Assembly (NCBI RefSeq): GCF_003332275.1 | Contig: NZ_QOVA01000001.1 | Location: forward strand, 434,001 to 498,000 | DNA length: 64,000 nt | Direction: 5' to 3' | From: Edaphovirga cremea | GTDB lineage: Bacteria > Pseudomonadota > Gammaproteobacteria > Enterobacterales > Enterobacteriaceae | In this document: piece by piece, positions 1 to 9,076 of the stretch | Layout of the letters: each line of letters begins with the position of its first letter | Numbering within the stretch: position 1 is the stretch's first letter | Notes under the pieces: generated by a model | Databases searched by the model: none | The model's input: the letters and a program-made list of their open reading frames with translations, nothing else | What the model was told of the DNA's origin: nothing | Translations under genes and position numbers: made by a program

Positions 1-1191
1 CGCGTCTGCCATCGTCCCGTTCAGTCCCAATAACGCCAGCCACTGGTTGGTGAGTTGTTGTTGGCGATCTGAAACCGCCTGATAAATGCCGATCGAATCA
101 AAAAAACCGGACAGTATCACATTGCGCACGCTGGAACTGACGCGATAGTCGAGATGCAGACTGCCGCTGACATAGCCGATATGGCGTTTGATATCCCAAA
201 TGGTTTCACCACTTCCGCGGCGACGGCCAAACAGCGTCAGATCATTGCTATAGCCCTGGGCATGATCGCCAGTAACCAGACTGAGCAACGTAGATTTTCC
301 TGCCCCATTGGGGCCGACAATTTGCCAGTGTTCGCCGGGGTTAACTTGCCAACTGAGGCCATGCAGAATAGGGCGATCGTTGTATTTCACCACGCCGTTG
401 CGCAGAATAATGCAAGGGGAATCAGGAGGTAAGGTGTTGCGTTGCAGTGGGTTTTCCGTCTCGGGCAGTGACATGCCGTCCAGTTTTTCACTGTGTGCCA
501 GTTGCGCAATCAACGCTTCAGACAGCACATCCTGACGGCTCCCTACCGTGGTCAGACTGCAATCTGCCAATACCCCTACGTGCTGTACAAAGTCGGGGAT
601 TTCATCAAAGCGGTTAAGCACCATCACCAGCGTATAGCCCTGTTTCGACAGCGAACCCAGCAGATCAGCAAGCTGCGCGCGGGAATTGACATCCAGCCCG
701 TCGAACGGTTCATCCAGAATCAGCAGATCGGGTTCGGCCATTAGCAACTGACACAGCAGCGTTTTACGCGTTTCGCCAGTCGACAGATATTTAAAGCGAC
801 GAGAGAGCAGCGAAGTGATGCCAAACTGTTCTGCCAGTTGCTGGCACCGCGCGCTATTTTTCACCTCTTCCTGAATGATTTCCGCGGTAGTTCGACCGGT
901 GTCATCTTCATCAGGGCTCAATAAATCGGTGTTATTGCGCTGCCACTCGTCGCTGACCAGTTTTTGCAACTGTTCGAAGGAGATTCGCGCGACGCGTTCG
1001 AAATCACTTTGGCGAGTGCCTTGCAGTTGCTTCAATTCACCCGCGAGCGCACGGGTCAGTACGGATTTTCCGCTGCCATTGGATCCAACAAACGCCCAGC
1101 TATCACCAGAGTTGATGGTTAATTCGGATAAATTCAGGGTACGGGTATCGCTGAGGCGGAAAATGCCTTGCGAAATATGCAATGACGACAT
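1..1191 (-). CDS. modF: ModF, ABC-type ATPase (3' end outside the window)
   Basis: Tandem ABC-ATPase of the ModF (PhrA-like) type, encoded with modE in E. coli; its exact role is not settled. The frame stays open from the ATG at 1191 to base 1, giving 397 residues, so about 90 C-terminal residues lie outside the window. Two nucleotide-binding domains are visible: Walker A GSNGSGKS near residue 36, the signature LSTGETRK and Walker B LLILDEPFDGLD in the first half, and a second Walker A GPNGAGKS in the second half. The start is supported by an AGAG(A) element a few bases upstream. It lies downstream of modE on the same strand with a 124-bp gap, as in E. coli modEF. Confidence 0.93.
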   Translation of the reverse strand, partial: MSSLHISQGIFRLSDTRTLNLSELTINSGDSWAFVGSNGSGKSVLTRALAGELKQLQGTRQSDFERVARISFEQLQKLVSDEWQRNNTDLLSPDEDDTGRTTAEIIQEEVKNSARCQQLAEQFGITSLLSRRFKYLSTGETRKTLLCQLLMAEPDLLILDEPFDGLDVNSRAQLADLLGSLSKQGYTLVMVLNRFDEIPDFVQHVGVLADCSLTTVGSRQDVLSEALIAQLAHSEKLDGMSLPETENPLQRNTLPPDSPCIILRNGVVKYNDRPILHGLSWQVNPGEHWQIVGPNGAGKSTLLSLVTGDHAQGYSNDLTLFGRRRGSGETIWDIKRHIGYVSGSLHLDYRVSSSVRNVILSGFFDSIGIYQAVSDRQQQLTNQWLALLGLNGTMADA

Positions 1192-1315
1192 AATTCATCT
1201 CTTTTTATGCAACTTATTTATGATTAGGGATAAGCCCTGAACGTCAGACAGTCAATTGACAAATTTGCAAACTGTTAAACCTGAATCTGCAAGATTTTGA
1301 AAGAAAACACCTTAT

Positions 1316-2107
1316 TTAACACAGCGTCGCGACGATAACCCGATCGGCGTTGAATTGCGCAATGATATTCTGCCCAACCGCCAACGCCAGTTGTTGTACC
1401 TGTTGATTCGGCACAGTGGCACATAAGGTTTCGCCTCCGATCAACGTCAGCAGGATCTCGCTGTTTTCAGCCCCAGGCTGGATGCTGGCGACGTGGCAAG
1501 CGAGTTGGTTTTCCACCTCATCATTGGGGGCGGGTTGCTGGCAAAGTGTCACCCAGGGCGCTTTGATCAGTGCCAGAACTTCTTTACCCGGTTGCAACTG
1601 CAAACGGTTGGCGCTCTGCTCAGTAATCGCGGCGCGCAGACGGGTCGATCCATCCGCCAGAAGAATCTCGATATGTTGCTGAACCTGCAAGTGATCGCGT
1701 TCTACCACCGTGCCGAAAAATTGGTTGCGCGCACTGGTTTGCAATGAGAACCGGGAGATTGCCGCCAGCAGGCTGTCCAACGGCAGCGAATCATCTTTTA
1801 GAACATCAAACGCTTTCTGCTGAATTTGTGCGAGAAGATCGTAGAGTTGAATCAATCGTTCGCCATAGCGCGTCAATACTGCGCCGCCGCCGCCTTTGCC
1901 GCCGGTAGCGCGATCCACGAGCGTTTGCTCGGCCAATTGGTTCATCTCATAGATGGCATCCCAGGCGCTTTTATAACTGATGCCAGCCAGTTTGGCGCCC
2001 TGACTGATAGAACCTGTATGCCTGATTTGCTTGAGTAATTCGATACGGCGCGGATCGGCAAACAAGCGCTGCTGCAGTTTCAGGGTCAGAAGAATTTCAG
2101 CTTGCAT
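1316..2107 (-). CDS. modE: ModE, molybdate-responsive transcriptional regulator
   Basis: Dimeric regulator that binds molybdate and then represses modABC and activates moaA. 263 residues, the usual length. The N-terminal winged helix-turn-helix has TGSISQGAKLAGISYKSAWD (residues 31-50) and the diagnostic glycine-rich stretch GGKGGGGAVLT (69-79). The C-terminal half carries two Mop-like molybdate-binding modules. Two 24-bp sites matching the ModE operator lie in this window, at 2600-2623 before modA and at 27601-27624 before moaA, so the probable regulon is visible here. Confidence 0.97.
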   Translation of the reverse strand: MQAEILLTLKLQQRLFADPRRIELLKQIRHTGSISQGAKLAGISYKSAWDAIYEMNQLAEQTLVDRATGGKGGGGAVLTRYGERLIQLYDLLAQIQQKAFDVLKDDSLPLDSLLAAISRFSLQTSARNQFFGTVVERDHLQVQQHIEILLADGSTRLRAAITEQSANRLQLQPGKEVLALIKAPWVTLCQQPAPNDEVENQLACHVASIQPGAENSEILLTLIGGETLCATVPNQQVQQLALAVGQNIIAQFNADRVIVATLC

Positions 2108-2327
2108 AATAAGGTAGGGTCCAGACAGGTCGAATTATCCTTTCATTGTCACCCAAGAGCGGGTAGTGAGGCAAACCCATCGCCAGGGTAAAAGGGTTTT
2201 AATGCCAATGAATCAGGAAGGTGGCTAAAAGCTAAAGTAATCTGGCGCATTCATTGCTATTATTCATCCCAGTGCGTTATTGAAAGCGGCCTGTTTGCCG
2301 CATAACTGGCAGTTAAGTGAGGCTACC

Positions 2328-2483
2328 ATGTTGGATTTGTTAATAAGTCTGGTCTTCGCCGTGATAATGGTACCCGTGGTGATGGCGGTGATTCTGGGCT
2401 TGATCTATGGTCTGGGAGAAGTTTTCAACGTTATCTCCAAAGTGGGTCATCCAAAAGAGAGCCACAGCAATCAACGCCATTGA
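2328..2483 (+). CDS. acrZ: AcrZ, small AcrB-associated membrane protein
   Basis: 51-residue inner-membrane protein matching E. coli AcrZ (YbhT), which binds AcrB and adjusts the substrate range of the AcrAB-TolC pump. One hydrophobic helix ([25 protein letters not shown], with the conserved kink Pro in VMVPVVMA-type context) is followed by a short polar tail. The first in-frame ATG lies further upstream at 2280, but the ATG at 2328 gives the family N-terminus MLDLL. It sits between modE and modA exactly as in E. coli, and a hairpin terminator follows. Confidence 0.93.
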   Translation: MLDLLISLVFAVIMVPVVMAVILGLIYGLGEVFNVISKVGHPKESHSNQRH

Positions 2484-2504
2484 TTGACGCGTAGATTTTT
2501 CGGG

Positions 2505-2535
2505 AACCCGGCCTTTGTGCCGGGTTTTCTTTTTT
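2505..2535 (+). terminator. Rho-independent terminator after acrZ
   Basis: AACCCGGC (2505-2512) pairs with GCCGGGTT (2519-2526) around a 6-base loop and runs into a T-rich tract. It separates acrZ from the modA promoter. Confidence 0.85.
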
Positions 2536-2599
2536 AACGCGCTTTACATCAAGGTATCGGTTCATCAGCCGATAAATTGCATGACAACGTTCATTTATG

Positions 2600-2623
2600 C
2601 GTTATATTATTTTTTATATAACG
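2600..2623 (+). promoter_or_regulatory. ModE operator of modABC
   Basis: CGTTATATT - 6 bases - TATATAACG, a near-perfect inverted repeat with the architecture of the E. coli ModE box (two 9-bp arms, N6 spacer). It ends 21 bp before the modA start, where ModE-molybdate would block transcription. The same architecture recurs at 27601-27624. Confidence 0.92.
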
Positions 2624-2644
2624 AGTGCCACTCTGGAGAGCAAA

Positions 2645-3451
2645 ATGAACGAAAAAGATAATTGCAAAAGTATGTCAGCTACAGGGAAGTGGATACGTTG
2701 GGCGGCGGTGACCGTCATGCTGGCGGGTGTCAGTACGCAAGGGATGGCAGCAGATAAAATTACCGTTTTTGCGGCAGCCTCCCTGACCAATGCATTGCAG
2801 GATATTGCGACCCAGTACCAGAAAGAAAAAAATGTTGAGGTGGTGTCATCCTTTGCCTCTTCTTCCACGCTGGCACGTCAGATAGAACAGGGCGCACCTG
2901 CGGATCTGTTTATCTCGGCTGACCAACAGTGGATGGATTATGCTATTGATAAAAAGCAGATGGTTGAGGACACCCGTTACACTCTGCTGGGGAATGAGTT
3001 GGTGCTGATTGCGCCTAAAAACAGCAAACTGGGCACTGTCGAGATCTCCTCTAAAACGGACTGGACTTCGCTGTTGGCCGGTGGACGTCTGGCCGTCGGC
3101 GACCCGGATCATGTTCCGGCCGGTCTGTATGCCAAAGAGGCATTACAGAAATTGGGTGCCTGGACGACATTGGAACCCACGATGGCGCGCGCCAATAACG
3201 TGCGCAGCGCCATGACGTTGGTTGAACGTGAAGAAGCGCCATTGGGAATTGTTTACGGTTCTGACGCCGTGGCCAGTGAAAAAGTGAAAGTTGTCGGTAT
3301 GTTCCCGGAAGATAGCCATAAGCCAGTTGAATATCCGATGGCTATTGTTAAAGAACGTCAAACGCCTGTGGTCAGTGCTTTCTATAGCTATTTGAAAGGC
3401 CCTGAAGCGGCAGCCATCTTCAAAAAATATGGATTCTCCCCTAAACAATGA
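2645..3451 (+). CDS. modA: ModA, periplasmic molybdate-binding protein
   Basis: Solute-binding protein of the molybdate ABC importer. I chose the ATG at 2645 (GGAGAG five bases upstream) over the in-frame ATG at 2597, which lies on the ModE operator. A Sec signal peptide ends near GMAADKITVFAAASL; the FAAASL stretch holds an oxyanion-binding serine of the family, followed by SSSTLARQIEQGAPADLFISAD. 268 residues, with a somewhat longer polar N-terminus than E. coli ModA. The stop overlaps the modB start (ATGA), indicating translational coupling. Confidence 0.96.
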   Translation: MNEKDNCKSMSATGKWIRWAAVTVMLAGVSTQGMAADKITVFAAASLTNALQDIATQYQKEKNVEVVSSFASSSTLARQIEQGAPADLFISADQQWMDYAIDKKQMVEDTRYTLLGNELVLIAPKNSKLGTVEISSKTDWTSLLAGGRLAVGDPDHVPAGLYAKEALQKLGAWTTLEPTMARANNVRSAMTLVEREEAPLGIVYGSDAVASEKVKVVGMFPEDSHKPVEYPMAIVKERQTPVVSAFYSYLKGPEAAAIFKKYGFSPKQ

Positions 3452-4137
3452 TGTTGAGTGAATATGAATGGCAGGCTGTGATGCTCAGCCTGAAAGTATC
3501 CAGTCTGGCCGTAGTGTGCAGTCTGCCGTTTGGTATTCTGATGGCATGGATTTTGGTCCGCTGTCATTTTCCAGGCAAATCGTTGCTGGACAGTATCATT
3601 CACCTGCCGCTGGTTTTACCGCCAGTGGTAATAGGATATCTGTTGCTGATTGCCATGGGACGACGCGGGTTCATTGGCGAATGGCTTTATAGCTGGTTTG
3701 GTTTTAGCTTCAGCTTTAGTTGGCGCGGCGCGGCGCTGGCATCGGCTGTTGTCGCATTTCCGTTGATGGTGCGGGCAATCAGGATGTCGCTGGATGCCAT
3801 CGATTTGCGGCTGGAACAGGCTGCGCGTACGCTCGGGGCCAATCCGTGGCGGGTATTTTTCACCATCACGCTTCCGCTGTCATTACCTGGAATTATTGTC
3901 GGTACCGTTCTGGCTTTCGCCCGCTCGCTGGGGGAATTTGGTGCCACCATTACTTTTGTCTCCAACATTCCCGGTGAGACGCGCACTATTCCATTGGCAA
4001 TGTATACGCTTATCGAAACGCCCGGCGCTGAAGGTGCGGCAGCCCGGCTTTGTGTCATTGCCATCGTGCTCTCGCTGGCGTCATTGCTACTTTCCGAGTG
4101 GCTGGCGCGCTGGGGTCGGCGGCGTATGGGGGTCTGA
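3448..4137 (+). CDS. modB: ModB, molybdate ABC permease
   Basis: 229-residue inner-membrane permease with about five to six hydrophobic helices. The cytoplasmic EAA loop that docks on ModC is clear: [20 protein letters not shown], around residues 116-135. The conserved [19 protein letters not shown] stretch follows. It overlaps modA by 4 bp at its start and modC by 1 bp at its end (TGATG). Very close to the E. coli protein. Confidence 0.97.
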   Translation: MMLSEYEWQAVMLSLKVSSLAVVCSLPFGILMAWILVRCHFPGKSLLDSIIHLPLVLPPVVIGYLLLIAMGRRGFIGEWLYSWFGFSFSFSWRGAALASAVVAFPLMVRAIRMSLDAIDLRLEQAARTLGANPWRVFFTITLPLSLPGIIVGTVLAFARSLGEFGATITFVSNIPGETRTIPLAMYTLIETPGAEGAAARLCVIAIVLSLASLLLSEWLARWGRRRMGV

Positions 4138-5195
4138 TGCTCGAAATTGATATCACTCAGCAACTGGGCGATCTCTCCCTCAGTGTCAACGCGTCGTTGC
4201 CTGCTCAGGGCATCACCGCTATTTTTGGTCTCTCCGGCGCAGGGAAAACCTCCCTGATTAATGTGATTGGCGGATTGACCCATCCAGATAGTGGCCGGAT
4301 TACGCTTAATGACCGGGTGCTGGTGGATGTGGAAAAACGCATCTGCCTGCCACCGGAAAAACGCCGGATTGGCTATGTATTTCAGGATGCCCGCCTGTTT
4401 CCACACTATCGCGTGCGTGGAAACCTGCAATACGGCATGGCGGCAGGAATGCGTCCCCAGTTTGAGGCGATTGTCGAACTGCTTGGCATCGGACATCTTC
4501 TTGGCCGCATTCCGTTGACTCTCTCCGGTGGGGAAAAACAGCGGGTGGCGATTGGCCGCGCATTGCTGACTCGGCCTGAATTACTTTTGATGGATGAACC
4601 TCTGGCGTCGCTGGATTTGCCACGTAAACGCGAACTCCTTCCCTATCTTGAACGCCTGACGCATGAAGTAAAGATTCCGATTCTCTACGTTAGTCACAGC
4701 ATGGATGAAATTCTGCGGCTGGCTGAAAAAGTCATGGTATTGGACGCCGGTAAAGTCCGCGCGGTAGGGAATCTTGAGGACGTCTGGGCCAGCAGTGCCT
4801 TGCGCCCCTGGCTGCAAAAAGATGAGCAAAGCAGCGTGCTGCAAGTCAACGTGCTCGAACATCACCAGCGTTACGCGATGAGTGCATTGGGACTCGGTGA
4901 CCAACGTTTGTGGGTCAGTAAAGTCGATGCCGAATCCGGTTCACAATTGCGCATCCGCATCCATGCATCAGATGTCTCTTTAGTCATGCAACCCCCGACT
5001 GCCAGCAGTATTCGCAACGTATTGCCCGCCAAAGTACTGGAATGCATCAACGTCGATGATCAGGTTGAAGTCAAACTGGCCGTGGCCGACCACGTGCTGT
5101 GGGCGAGGATTTCACCCTGGGCCAGGGATGAGTTGATGATTAGGGTGGGGCAGTGGTTGTACGCACAAATCAAAAGCGTCTCCATTTCGAGGTGA
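4137..5195 (+). CDS. modC: ModC, molybdate ABC ATPase with Mop domain
   Basis: ATPase of the ModABC importer, 352 residues. The ATG at 4137 overlaps the modB stop and gives the family N-terminus MLEID; the longer in-frame ORF from 4050 would run back inside modB. Walker [10 protein letters not shown] (31-39), signature [10 protein letters not shown] (127-136) and Walker B LLLMDEP (149-155) are intact. The C-terminal 70 residues ([11 protein letters not shown] onward) form a Mop regulatory domain that senses molybdate. No clear terminator follows; the next 500 bp are repeat-like. Confidence 0.97.
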   Translation: MLEIDITQQLGDLSLSVNASLPAQGITAIFGLSGAGKTSLINVIGGLTHPDSGRITLNDRVLVDVEKRICLPPEKRRIGYVFQDARLFPHYRVRGNLQYGMAAGMRPQFEAIVELLGIGHLLGRIPLTLSGGEKQRVAIGRALLTRPELLLMDEPLASLDLPRKRELLPYLERLTHEVKIPILYVSHSMDEILRLAEKVMVLDAGKVRAVGNLEDVWASSALRPWLQKDEQSSVLQVNVLEHHQRYAMSALGLGDQRLWVSKVDAESGSQLRIRIHASDVSLVMQPPTASSIRNVLPAKVLECINVDDQVEVKLAVADHVLWARISPWARDELMIRVGQWLYAQIKSVSISR

Positions 5196-5205
5196 CAGGC
5201 TACTG

Positions 5206-5480
5206 CGCGTCGCCATTTCCCTCCCGGGCAGTGCTCGGACTCCTCACGTACATTAAGTACGCTCCGGGTCCTGCGCGCTGGCCGTGAGTGAACTCGGCTA
5301 GCTCGCTACGCCCTTTAGATTGACAATGAAAGGCAAATGAATTCGAGGTCTTGACCTTTACAATGCCCCATTTTAGGGGGAGCCGTAGGATGAGGTTCCC
5401 GGAGGGATGCCTCGCCTGCGGGTAGACCCGTGTATCTCGATATTAACGCTCGCTTACTGCGCTACGCCCTTGGCTTTTGA
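5206..5480 (+). repeat. Candidate extragenic repeat cluster downstream of modC
   Basis: GC-rich noncoding stretch with no credible ORF. It contains the inverted repeat CGTAC-ATTAA-GTACG (5247-5261) flanked by CTC/GAG-type arms, and two copies of a GCTCGCTACGCCCTT-like motif (5300-5317 and a diverged copy near 5448-5470). Motifs of this kind recur between genes in soft-rot enterobacteria in my memory, but only one locus is visible here. The following 5481-5692 is AT-rich and holds only the leader of the decarboxylase gene. Confidence 0.35.
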
Positions 5481-5692
5481 TTAATCGGCGACTTCACAAA
5501 TTCCTAAAAATCTATTTTTCCCATCCAATTTCGGACTCCGTTAGAACAACAACTAATAAGTTATGTCTTAATCCATGCTTACATTACTTCTATTCTTCAT
5601 TGAATAACCGAAGCAAGCCATTTTTATTGGATTCCCTATTTTTCGTCGGTTGAAGAATAAGAATTATAAAATTTTATTGGCAAAGGAGAAGC

Positions 5693-6895
5693 ATGATGTC
5701 ACCTGAAAAATCATCGCAACAAAATGAAATAATTCATGACAAGCAGTATTACATCGGTGTGCAAGTGAATTTATCGCCACTTGATTCACTCAGTCAGAAT
5801 ATGGCACCTGCACTGAGATATTTAACTAACAATCTTGGAGATTGTTACCAGTCACAGCACTGCCCTCTACCGAATTCAATGGATGATGAATGTGAAGCTG
5901 TAGAGATAATGGCAACCCTTTTGGGTTTACCGAAAGATGAGTGTTGGGGGTATATCGGCGGTGGATCGACACTCGGAAACTTGCAAGGGATGTGGATAGG
6001 GCGAACTTTATACCCTGATGCCACGCTGGTATTCTCGAAATCGGCTCACTACAGCATCTACAAGTTTGCCAGTTTATTAGGTTTCACGCAGGTTAAAATT
6101 ATAAATGACACGCCTTCAGGGGCGATAGATCTTGCTGATTTTCAGGCCAAAATCTCCCCGGATGAAGATATTGTCATGGTATTAACGGCAGGAACGACAA
6201 TGACCTGTGCCTATGATCCGATTGATCGCTGTGTGGAGTTGTTAAGCAAGAATAATAGTCGTATCTATCTCCATTTGGATGCGGCACTCGGCGGCTTTGT
6301 TATTCCTTATATTGATGAAAGCATCTTGAATACTCCTACGGCTGAATATACATTTAGTAACCCAGCAATATCATCAGTTACTGTAAGCACGCATAAGGTA
6401 TTGGGAACACCAATGCCTGCTAATATTTTTGTCTGCCGCAAAGAAATTGCCGAGAAGTTTAAATGCTGCGTCAATGAAGTTCCTTACCTTGGTCAAATAA
6501 AAGATATTACGGTTTACGGCAGTCGGGATGGATTTCGTGCATCAACGGTATTATCTCGCCTCAAAGAGATGCAATCTTCCAGATTGTATGATCTGGTCCA
6601 TGGTTCTCTTGAAAAGATAGATTTTATAATCCGTAAATTACAAAAAATGGGTTTGGAAAATGTATTCACTAACCCGGCAGGATTGGCGGTGGTGATGTCT
6701 CTTGCGACATTCCAGTCAAGGTTTTATCAAGAAGGCCAACAATTTCTCAAGGAAAAATATCACCTGGTACAGGATAACCACTATTTGCACCTTTATGTCA
6801 TGGGTCATGTATCGCAAGCGATCTGTGCGGAGTTTTTGGATGACTGTGCGATATGGTTAATACCGCGACAAGAGAAGGTAGCGCAATTACCTTAA
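5693..6895 (+). CDS. PLP-dependent group II decarboxylase, histidine-decarboxylase-like
   Basis: 400-residue fold-type I PLP enzyme of the group II amino-acid decarboxylases. Visible active-site pieces: GGGSTLGN (89-96, phosphate binding), SAHYS (117-121, the His that stacks on PLP), HLDAALGG (194-201, the Asp pairing with the pyridine N), and STHK with Lys235 as the Schiff-base lysine. The overall pattern resembles bacterial histidine decarboxylases, but the substrate is not proven and other amine products are possible. Strong ribosome site AAAGGAG before tandem ATGs. The gene is more AT-rich than its neighbours and interrupts the modC-ybhA order found in E. coli, suggesting acquisition. Confidence 0.75.
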   Translation: MMSPEKSSQQNEIIHDKQYYIGVQVNLSPLDSLSQNMAPALRYLTNNLGDCYQSQHCPLPNSMDDECEAVEIMATLLGLPKDECWGYIGGGSTLGNLQGMWIGRTLYPDATLVFSKSAHYSIYKFASLLGFTQVKIINDTPSGAIDLADFQAKISPDEDIVMVLTAGTTMTCAYDPIDRCVELLSKNNSRIYLHLDAALGGFVIPYIDESILNTPTAEYTFSNPAISSVTVSTHKVLGTPMPANIFVCRKEIAEKFKCCVNEVPYLGQIKDITVYGSRDGFRASTVLSRLKEMQSSRLYDLVHGSLEKIDFIIRKLQKMGLENVFTNPAGLAVVMSLATFQSRFYQEGQQFLKEKYHLVQDNHYLHLYVMGHVSQAICAEFLDDCAIWLIPRQEKVAQLP

Positions 6896-6936
6896 AGCCA
6901 CGCATAATCAGAAAAGAGACATGCGATCGAAAAAAC

Positions 6937-6972
6937 TGAAACGTAAGTGGCAACATGGGCACTTACGTTTCA
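6937..6972. terminator. 13-bp inverted repeat between convergent genes
   Basis: TGAAACGTAAGTG (6937-6949) and CACTTACGTTTCA (6960-6972) form a perfect 13-bp stem with a 10-base loop between the convergent decarboxylase and ybhA genes. There is no strong T tract on either side, so termination is an inference from position. Confidence 0.5.
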
Positions 6973-6991
6973 TCTCGGCATTGGAGGCATA

Positions 6992-7813
6992 TTACCCAAG
7001 CACGCGGGTGTTAATCACTTCGGCGATGCTGGGTTGTTCGTTGGTACCGATGACCAGTTTGGCACGCGCTTTAATCGCGTCGTCCGCGTTACCCATGGCG
7101 ACACCCAGACCTACGGTTTCCAGCATGCTGAGGTCGTTGTAGTTATCACCAAACGCGATGACATCGCTCATGCTCAGTCCTTCGGACTCGACCCATTCCT
7201 GCAGGCGTCTGCCTTTACTGTTGCCACCTTTTGCTATGTCAACCTGATCGTGCCATGACCATTCACAGGCCAGACCCAGATCGTTCTCGACCTGCGTTGC
7301 AAATTCCCGTAAAGCCAGGGTGTCGGCATGAGAGGTGGCGAACTTCCAGATCGACTGCGCACGATCCGCTGCGGCGACCAGACTCTCGACATGAACAATA
7401 TTCGGGCGCTGGGTTTCCGGCAGGCTTTCAGACCACGCAAGTGAGCGGAGGACGGGACCGGTGGTTTTTTGATAGAGCATCGCGTCATCAACGTACAACA
7501 AACCGTGAATATCATAACGCTCCAGCAGGGTGATCACCTGGCGGGTCTTCTCAACGGATAAAGGATCCGAGGAAATGACTTTTTTCGCATGATAATCATA
7601 CAGATAGGTTCCGTTGCAGCAGATGGCCGGGGTATCAAGCTTCAGCGCCTGATAGAACGGGTGAATGGCTACATGGTGGCGTCCAGTGACTACCACAACT
7701 TTGATGCCAGCGGCCCGGGCTTTCGCCAGTGCATCGAGCGATTCAGGTAAAATTCTTTTTTGACGATCTAATAGAGTACCGTCGAGATCGAGCGCAATTA
7801 CGCGATAAGTCAT
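6992..7813 (-). CDS. ybhA: YbhA, HAD-family pyridoxal phosphate phosphatase
   Basis: 273-residue Cof-type HAD hydrolase orthologous to E. coli YbhA, which dephosphorylates pyridoxal 5'-phosphate and sugar phosphates in the cytoplasm. HAD motif I is DLDGTLL (Asp9 nucleophile, Asp11), motif II VVTGR, motif III the Lys in GGNSKG, and motif IV AFGDNYNDLSML. It is convergent with the inserted decarboxylase and divergent from pgl. A PLP phosphatase next to a PLP enzyme is probably coincidental, because ybhA occupies this place in E. coli too. Confidence 0.95.
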   Translation of the reverse strand: MTYRVIALDLDGTLLDRQKRILPESLDALAKARAAGIKVVVVTGRHHVAIHPFYQALKLDTPAICCNGTYLYDYHAKKVISSDPLSVEKTRQVITLLERYDIHGLLYVDDAMLYQKTTGPVLRSLAWSESLPETQRPNIVHVESLVAAADRAQSIWKFATSHADTLALREFATQVENDLGLACEWSWHDQVDIAKGGNSKGRRLQEWVESEGLSMSDVIAFGDNYNDLSMLETVGLGVAMGNADDAIKARAKLVIGTNEQPSIAEVINTRVLG

Positions 7814-8004
7814 AGCGGGTCTCGTTTTAAGTGTGGAGGGATTGGAAAGATTATTGCCGATATTACACGCATAATCTGATGGTTAAAACAACGTGCCACT
7901 TTGCGGCAGCGTTATGAATGGTTATGGTATTACGTTCAGGTAAGCTACCTGCCACTCTGTCCTGCCTTTTTGGGACATTAAAATTAGCGCATTAAGGAGA
8001 TATG

Positions 8005-9000
8005 ATGAAGCAAGTCGTCTACGTTGCCAGCCCCGACAGCCAGCAGATCCACGCCTGGCAATTGGCCGATGACGGTGCCCTGACCCTGTTACAAACGGTG
8101 GACGTACCGGGGCAGGTGCAACCGATGGCAATCAGCCCGGATCAGCGTCATCTCTACGTGGGGGTTCGTCCGGCTTTCGGTGTGGTGAGCTATCGCATCG
8201 CGCAGGATGGCACATTGGAAGAAGCCGGTATGGCACCTTTACCGGGCAGTCCGACCCATATCTCGACCGATCTCCAGGGACGTTTCCTGTTTGCGGCATC
8301 GTACAGCTTTAACTGTGTCAGCGTCAGCCCGATCGGCAGTGATGGCATAGTCACCGCGCCAATTCATCAGGTAGACGATCTGCAGGGATGTCACTCTGCC
8401 AATATCGATCCCACCAATCAGAAATTATTGGTTCCTTGCCTGAAAGAAGATCGCATCCGTATTTTCGATTTGTCACCGGAGGGGGAACTGAATGCCCATC
8501 GTCCTGACGCGATTGCGGCGGTTACTGGTGCAGGCCCTCGACATATGGTGTTCCACCCTAACCAGCGTTTCGCCTACTGTATCAATGAATTGAACAGTAC
8601 CGTTGATGTCTTGCAGATCAACGAAGCGGGTGAGTACGCTACCGTGCAGATGTTGAACGCCATGCCACAGGATTTCACGGACACCCGCTGGGCAGCAGAC
8701 ATCCACATCACGCCGTGCGGCCGCTATCTCTACAGCAGTGACCGCACCGCCAGCCTGCTGAGCATCTTCAGCGTATCAGAAGATGGCAGCGTGCTGTCCC
8801 TCTTGGCGCACCATAAAACTGAAGCGCAGCCACGCGGATTTAATATCGACCATAACGGGCGCTACGTAATTACTGCCGGACAGAAATCGGATCAGATCGA
8901 AGTCGCCAGTATCAATGCTGACAACGGATCCCTGACCACATTGGGCCGTTATCCCGTTGGAAAAGGCCCGATGTGGGTCAGCATTGTCGCTTTCGAGTAA
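8005..9000 (+). CDS. pgl: 6-phosphogluconolactonase
   Basis: Cytoplasmic seven-bladed beta-propeller lactonase of the oxidative pentose phosphate pathway (YbhE type), 331 residues. Of the two adjacent ATGs, 8005 gives the family N-terminus [10 protein letters not shown] and better spacing from AAGGAGA (7994-8000). Conserved blocks: [37 protein letters not shown] and [13 protein letters not shown] strong hairpin terminator follows. Confidence 0.97.
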   Translation: MKQVVYVASPDSQQIHAWQLADDGALTLLQTVDVPGQVQPMAISPDQRHLYVGVRPAFGVVSYRIAQDGTLEEAGMAPLPGSPTHISTDLQGRFLFAASYSFNCVSVSPIGSDGIVTAPIHQVDDLQGCHSANIDPTNQKLLVPCLKEDRIRIFDLSPEGELNAHRPDAIAAVTGAGPRHMVFHPNQRFAYCINELNSTVDVLQINEAGEYATVQMLNAMPQDFTDTRWAADIHITPCGRYLYSSDRTASLLSIFSVSEDGSVLSLLAHHKTEAQPRGFNIDHNGRYVITAGQKSDQIEVASINADNGSLTTLGRYPVGKGPMWVSIVAFE

Positions 9001-9044
9001 TTCAGCACTCTATTGCTATTCACAATTGCTATTCACATGATTCT

Positions 9045-9072
9045 CCGCACTGGGACAATCCAGTGCGGCTTT
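9045..9072 (+). terminator. Rho-independent terminator of pgl
   Basis: CCGCACTGG (9045-9053) pairs with CCAGTGCGG (9060-9068), loop of six bases, followed by CTTTTGCTTT. It lies directly before the convergent pemB stop. Confidence 0.85.
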
Positions 9073-9076
9073 TGCT

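Noticed and set aside
1245-1262. GTCAATTGAC before modF, similar to the core of the 21328 palindrome
   Set aside because: Only the 10-bp core is shared and no promoter elements surround it; a common short palindrome.
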